From JAKBCQ01 sp021807585 (lineage in GTDB: Bacteria; Planctomycetota; Planctomycetia; Isosphaerales; Isosphaeraceae): a DNA stretch of 25,315 bases. Positions 22,253 through 25,315 of this stretch are shown in pieces. The stretch spans positions 1 to 25,315 of the forward strand of contig DAHWFG010000246.1 in NCBI GenBank assembly GCA_027325115.1. The letters run 5' to 3'. How positions within the stretch are numbered: the first letter of the stretch is position 1; the number at the start of each line of letters is the position of its first letter. The translations under genes and the position numbers were made by a program. The notes beneath the pieces were generated by a model. It did not search any database, was not told where the DNA came from, and saw only the letters and a list, made by a program, of their open reading frames with translations.

Positions 22253-23407
22253 ATGTTTCGATCGATCGTCGCGAAGGTTTCTCTCGTTTTGAGTGTGACG
22301 CTCGTCGCGACGATCGGTCGTGCGACGATCGGCGGCGAGGCCGCGTCGAGCGCCGCGGATCGTTCTTCGTATCGACCGACGACGGTCGCGGCGGCGGGTA
22401 AAGATCCCCAGGCCGCGATCGACGACGACGGACGGATTTATGTCGTCTACGGCGACGGAAACGTGATCCGCTGCGCCGTCTCGACCGACGCGACGGGATC
22501 GAAGTTCCAAAAGCCCGCGACGATTCACGATCGCGGGGTGCTTTCGATCGGGATGCGTCGCGGCCCTCGGATCGCGATATCGGGCGGATCGATCGTCGTC
22601 ACCGCGGTCGTCGGCGAGCATGGAAGCGGCCGAGACGGCGATTTGCTCGCGTGGCGATCGACCGATCGAGGCGCGACCTGGTCGACTCCGACCCGGCTCA
22701 ATTCTCCGGCGGGTTCGGCTCGCGAAGGCTTGCACGCGACCGCCTCCGGTCCTAAAGGGCTTGTTTACGCGTCCTGGCTCGACGACCGGAACGACCGCAA
22801 AGAAGTTTTCGGAGCGGGTTCGCGTGACGGCGGGCTCACGTGGGAACCTGATAAGCTTGTTTATCGTTCTCCGGAAAAAAGCGTGTGCGAATGTTGTCAT
22901 CCGTCGGTCGCGTTCGGACCGGAGGGATCGGTTTACGTGATGTGGAGGAACAACATCAAGGGGGCGCGCGATCTCTACGTATCGCGATCGACCGATCTCG
23001 GCTCGCGGTTCTCCGGGGCTCGCAAATTGGGGGATCGTTCGTGGATTCTCAACGGTTGTCCGATGGACGGAGGGGCGATCGCGGTCGATCGAGCCGGAAA
23101 CGTCGCGACCGTTTGGCTGCGTGCTGGAACGGTCGTGTCGGCTTCTCCAGGACGCGACGAGCTGACGATCGGCGACGGCGTTCAACCGTGGCTCGCGTTC
23201 GATCGAACCGAGCCCGTGATCGTCTGGCTCGATAAACGTCCGGGTCGATTAATGATTCGCCGGGGACCGACCGCCTCGGCCGAGACGATCGTCGATTCGG
23301 GCGCGATCGACCCCGTCGTCGCGATGAATCGCGCTCAGTCGAGGGGCGTCGTCGTTTGGGAAGAGGCGGGAGCGATCCGCGCCGCGGCGGTCGAACCGAA
23401 TCGATAA
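22253..23407 (+). CDS. Secreted sialidase-like Asp-box protein
   Basis: 384 residues from the ATG at 22253, which has GGAG six bases upstream; the frame also has ATGs at 22241 and 22250. The N-terminus (FRSIVAKVSLVLSVTLVATIG) is a signal peptide or anchor. At least two Asp-boxes, STDRGATW and SRDGGLTW, plus the related STDLGSRF, mark a six-bladed beta-propeller of the sialidase/BNR type. A CECCHPSVAF motif in the middle and a later NGCPMDGG segment suggest a bound metal or disulfides. Sialidase catalytic Arg triads cannot be confirmed by eye, so enzyme activity is not claimed. It probably acts in the periplasm, possibly with the neighbouring oxidoreductase. Confidence 0.85.
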   Translation: MFRSIVAKVSLVLSVTLVATIGRATIGGEAASSAADRSSYRPTTVAAAGKDPQAAIDDDGRIYVVYGDGNVIRCAVSTDATGSKFQKPATIHDRGVLSIGMRRGPRIAISGGSIVVTAVVGEHGSGRDGDLLAWRSTDRGATWSTPTRLNSPAGSAREGLHATASGPKGLVYASWLDDRNDRKEVFGAGSRDGGLTWEPDKLVYRSPEKSVCECCHPSVAFGPEGSVYVMWRNNIKGARDLYVSRSTDLGSRFSGARKLGDRSWILNGCPMDGGAIAVDRAGNVATVWLRAGTVVSASPGRDELTIGDGVQPWLAFDRTEPVIVWLDKRPGRLMIRRGPTASAETIVDSGAIDPVVAMNRAQSRGVVVWEEAGAIRAAAVEPNR

Positions 23408-23442
23408 AACCAATTCTTTTAATCATATGATAGAGAAGCCCG

Positions 23443-23757
23443 ATGTCGCGTTTTGAACTGATCGCGATCGACCCTTCGGGAGTCGCGCCGTTGTCGATTT
23501 CGGCCAAACTGAGAACCCAGCTCGTTTATTTCGCGGCGGGCGCGAAATCGGGGGATGCTCCGCCGGGTGAAAACGAATACCGATTCGATCTTGAAGAAGC
23601 GACGATTTGGCTCGACGAAGGGGTGATTCGCCTTGTTTCGCCGCTCGACACCATGAACGCGACCGAGGTCGAGCTCTCCGAGGAACAGGAGACGATGCTC
23701 GAGTGGATCAAGAAGAACCGCGTGATCCATGCGCGTTTGATCGAACATTCAAAATAG
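23443..23757 (+). CDS. Small hypothetical protein
   Basis: 104 residues, starting MSRFELIAIDPSGVAPLSIS after a GAGAAG ribosome-binding site. It is soluble, acidic toward the C-terminus and has no signal peptide or membrane segment. Its even amino-acid mix, host-like codons and fixed spacing (35 bases) after the sialidase-like gene support a real gene. The end (LSEEQETMLEWIKKNRVIHARLIE) is helical. I do not recognise the family or a function; planctomycete-restricted is a guess. Confidence 0.75.
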   Translation: MSRFELIAIDPSGVAPLSISAKLRTQLVYFAAGAKSGDAPPGENEYRFDLEEATIWLDEGVIRLVSPLDTMNATEVELSEEQETMLEWIKKNRVIHARLIEHSK

Positions 23758-23923
23758 TATTTTTCTTAATATGCGAGTGAATGAGGAGCGACGCTTTTGA
23801 GCGGCGTCGAATGAAGGCGACTCGGTTCGTCGAATCGTGCGCGTGGCGATTCGTCGCATCGTTCGAGTAGAATGCGCGTCGGTTAGGGAACGAATTCCGC
23901 TCCATCCGCCGAAGGGAACACGC

Positions 23924-24916
23924 ATGAACGTCGCACAAACGAACTCCGGCACTCCAGGACAAACGATCGTGATCGATCGCCGCGATAAAGGGGGATTCTT
24001 TCGCAAGCTCGGGTCGACGCTGCTCATCTTCTCGTTGATCATGAACTTCGTGCTGATCTCCAAAAACGCCAAGATCGGCGTCGGGTCGCTCGACGAAACG
24101 TATGTGGCGGGTTCGATCCTTGCCGGCGAGTCCAAGATCGCGATCGTCGAGGTGAAGGGGGCGATTTTCGACGGGGTTGTCGATCACGCGATCAAACAGG
24201 TTCGTCAGGCGCGCGACGATAAAAACGTGAAGGCGATTGTGATTCGCGTCGATTCACCCGGCGGGACGGTTGCGGGGTCGGATCAAATCTTTCGCGAGAT
24301 CGAGATCCTCAAAGAAAAAACGAAAAAGCCCGTCGTCGTCTCGATGGGGAATCTCGCGGCGTCGGGAGGTTATTATATCTCCGCGCCCGCGGATCATGTT
24401 TTCGCCGAGCCGACGAGCTGGACGGGGTCGATCGGCGTGATTATGGAGCTTCCCCAGATCGAGAAACTGCTCAAAACCTACGGGGTTGATTTCACGACGA
24501 TCGCGACGGGCGAATGGAAAGATTCGGGATCGCCGTTCCGCGCGATGACCGAACAAGAAAAGAGGCGATGGCGCGGAATCGTCGACGTCGCGTATCAACG
24601 CTTCGTTCGGATCGTCGCGCAAGGGCGCAAGATCCCCCTCAAACAAGTTTACGATCTCGCCGACGGCAAAGTTTACACCGCCGACGAAGCCAAGGAACTC
24701 AAGCTCGTCGACGAGATCGGCTATCTCGAAGACGCGATCGATAAAGCGAAAACGCTCGCCAAGATGACGACGTATCGAGTCGTCCGCTACAGCAAGGAAT
24801 TCGATCTCGAATCGCTGTTGCTGGGCGCGTCGACGCGAAAAAAATCGACCTCGGCCGAGGTTGAAGACGTACTGACAAAACTGCGCACTCCAGTGATGAT
24901 GTATATGATGCGATGA
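23924..24916 (+). CDS. sppA: Signal peptide peptidase SppA (short, single-domain type)
   Basis: 330 residues from the ATG at 23924, chosen over an in-frame ATG at 23837 because GAAGGGA lies 7 bases before it. One N-terminal membrane segment (about 30-47, LGSTLLIFSLIMNFVLIS) anchors it with the protease outside. The S49 serine-protease core shows VIRVDSPGGTVAGSD, then MGNLAASGGYY with the nucleophile Ser147 and GEWKDSGSPFR with the general base Lys199. These are the same residue numbers as the dyad of B. subtilis SppA. The enzyme degrades cleaved signal peptides in the membrane. It is the short form rather than the 600-residue E. coli form. Confidence 0.94.
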   Translation: MNVAQTNSGTPGQTIVIDRRDKGGFFRKLGSTLLIFSLIMNFVLISKNAKIGVGSLDETYVAGSILAGESKIAIVEVKGAIFDGVVDHAIKQVRQARDDKNVKAIVIRVDSPGGTVAGSDQIFREIEILKEKTKKPVVVSMGNLAASGGYYISAPADHVFAEPTSWTGSIGVIMELPQIEKLLKTYGVDFTTIATGEWKDSGSPFRAMTEQEKRRWRGIVDVAYQRFVRIVAQGRKIPLKQVYDLADGKVYTADEAKELKLVDEIGYLEDAIDKAKTLAKMTTYRVVRYSKEFDLESLLLGASTRKKSTSAEVEDVLTKLRTPVMMYMMR

Positions 24917-24922
24917 ACGGGG

Positions 24923-24951
24923 ACTTGTCGACAAGTGATCGCTTCGCGATC
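24923..24951. promoter_or_regulatory. 14-bp perfect palindrome followed by a short hairpin, after sppA
   Basis: ACTTGTCGACAAGT (24923-24936) is a perfect palindrome. It abuts GATCGC-TTC-GCGATC (24937-24951), a 6-bp hairpin with a 3-base loop. They lie just after the sppA stop and about 85-110 bases before the next ATG. This could be an operator for the downstream oxidoreductase or a terminator structure. A T-run at 25010-25016 is too far away to belong to it. Confidence 0.4.
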
Positions 24952-25034
24952 GACGTGAAACGCCGCGTGAACGATCGATCCGACGTGCGCCGTTCGGTTT
25001 GATCGAGCCTTTTTTCTCCCGAAAGGACGAACGC

Positions 25035-25315
25035 ATGAAGATGAAGAACGACCAAGCGTCGCGGCGCGATTTTATCAAAGGATCGTTGGCCGCGACCGCT
25101 GGGGCGGCGTTCGCGTTTCCCACGGTGATCCCGGCGCGGGCGCTCGGACGAGCCGCTGTCGCCGCCGCGAGCGAACGGATCACGCTGGGCGTCGTCGGCG
25201 TCGGCCCTCGATGTACGTACGATCTTAAAAGCATGCTCGCGCTCGCCGACGTCCAGTGCGTTTCGATCTGCGACGTCCAGGCGAGCCGGCGCGCCGCAGC
25301 CAAAAAACTCGTCGA
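25035..25315 (+). CDS. Tat-exported Gfo/Idh/MocA-family oxidoreductase, 5' part
   Basis: The first 93 codons of a gene that runs off the right end. It starts MKMKNDQASRRDFIKGSLAA after a GAAAGGA ribosome-binding site 7 bases upstream. SRRDFIKGS plus the following Ala-rich stretch is a twin-arginine signal of the planctomycete type. The Rossmann strand RITLGVVGVGPRCTYDL and the second strand VQCVSICDVQ fit the Gfo/Idh/MocA family. The usual 'GGRG' in the nucleotide-binding loop reads GPRC. It is a second family member after that at 20923-22221; the two are not close copies. Confidence 0.85.
   Translation, partial: MKMKNDQASRRDFIKGSLAATAGAAFAFPTVIPARALGRAAVAAASERITLGVVGVGPRCTYDLKSMLALADVQCVSICDVQASRRAAAKKLV

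Noticed and set aside
22235..23185. Minus-strand open frame (316 codons) opposite the sialidase-like gene
   Set aside because: It is Arg-rich shadow sequence; the plus strand has a signal peptide and Asp-boxes.

Overview
The window looks like a chromosomal segment of a GC-rich planctomycete, probably from the Isosphaeraceae/Gemmatales side. This is inferred from gene content. There is a very large Ser/Thr kinase with a transmembrane segment and long extracellular repeats. There are twin-arginine Gfo/Idh/MocA oxidoreductases and an rpmA-obgE-coaX-mnmE-like housekeeping cluster. I found no rRNA or tRNA genes and no CRISPR array. A striking base-level signature is the huge excess of the palindrome CGATCG in most genes; it is absent from roughly the first 1.4 kb.

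Left edge (1-1700): a foreign-looking accessory patch. It holds a 22-bp tandem repeat, a possible IS3-type transposase remnant and a vapBC-type toxin-antitoxin pair on the minus strand. The toxin has Gln where its family has a catalytic Glu. Next (1971-5548, plus strand) come rpmA, obgE, coaX (type III pantothenate kinase) and a short MnmE-like GTPase. The GTPase frame is cut by one in-frame TAG, and its C-terminal tail continues in the same frame to 5548. Facing it (5590-9912, minus) is a membrane Ser/Thr kinase with two beta-helix-like extracellular modules.

10119-11322 (minus) is a decayed accessory locus. A complete-looking ParA ATPase is interrupted by one in-frame TAA, and just upstream lies a short fragment of an AlbA_2/Schlafen-type protein. 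A secreted protein of unknown function follows (11802-12902, minus).

13174-20429 (minus) is an alpha-glucan/glycogen cluster, in transcription order glgA, a GH57 amylase-like hydrolase, a GalT-family nucleotidylyltransferase and a GH57 4-alpha-glucanotransferase-like enzyme. Together they could make, remodel and break down storage glucan.

20923-25315 (plus) holds a Tat-exported Gfo/Idh/MocA oxidoreductase, a secreted sialidase-like Asp-box protein, a small conserved-looking hypothetical protein, an SppA signal-peptide peptidase and the start of a second Tat Gfo/Idh/MocA protein that runs off the window.

The most notable points are the two single in-frame stop codons inside otherwise intact genes, the CGATCG hyperabundance, and sharply AT-rich codon islands inside GC-rich genes.
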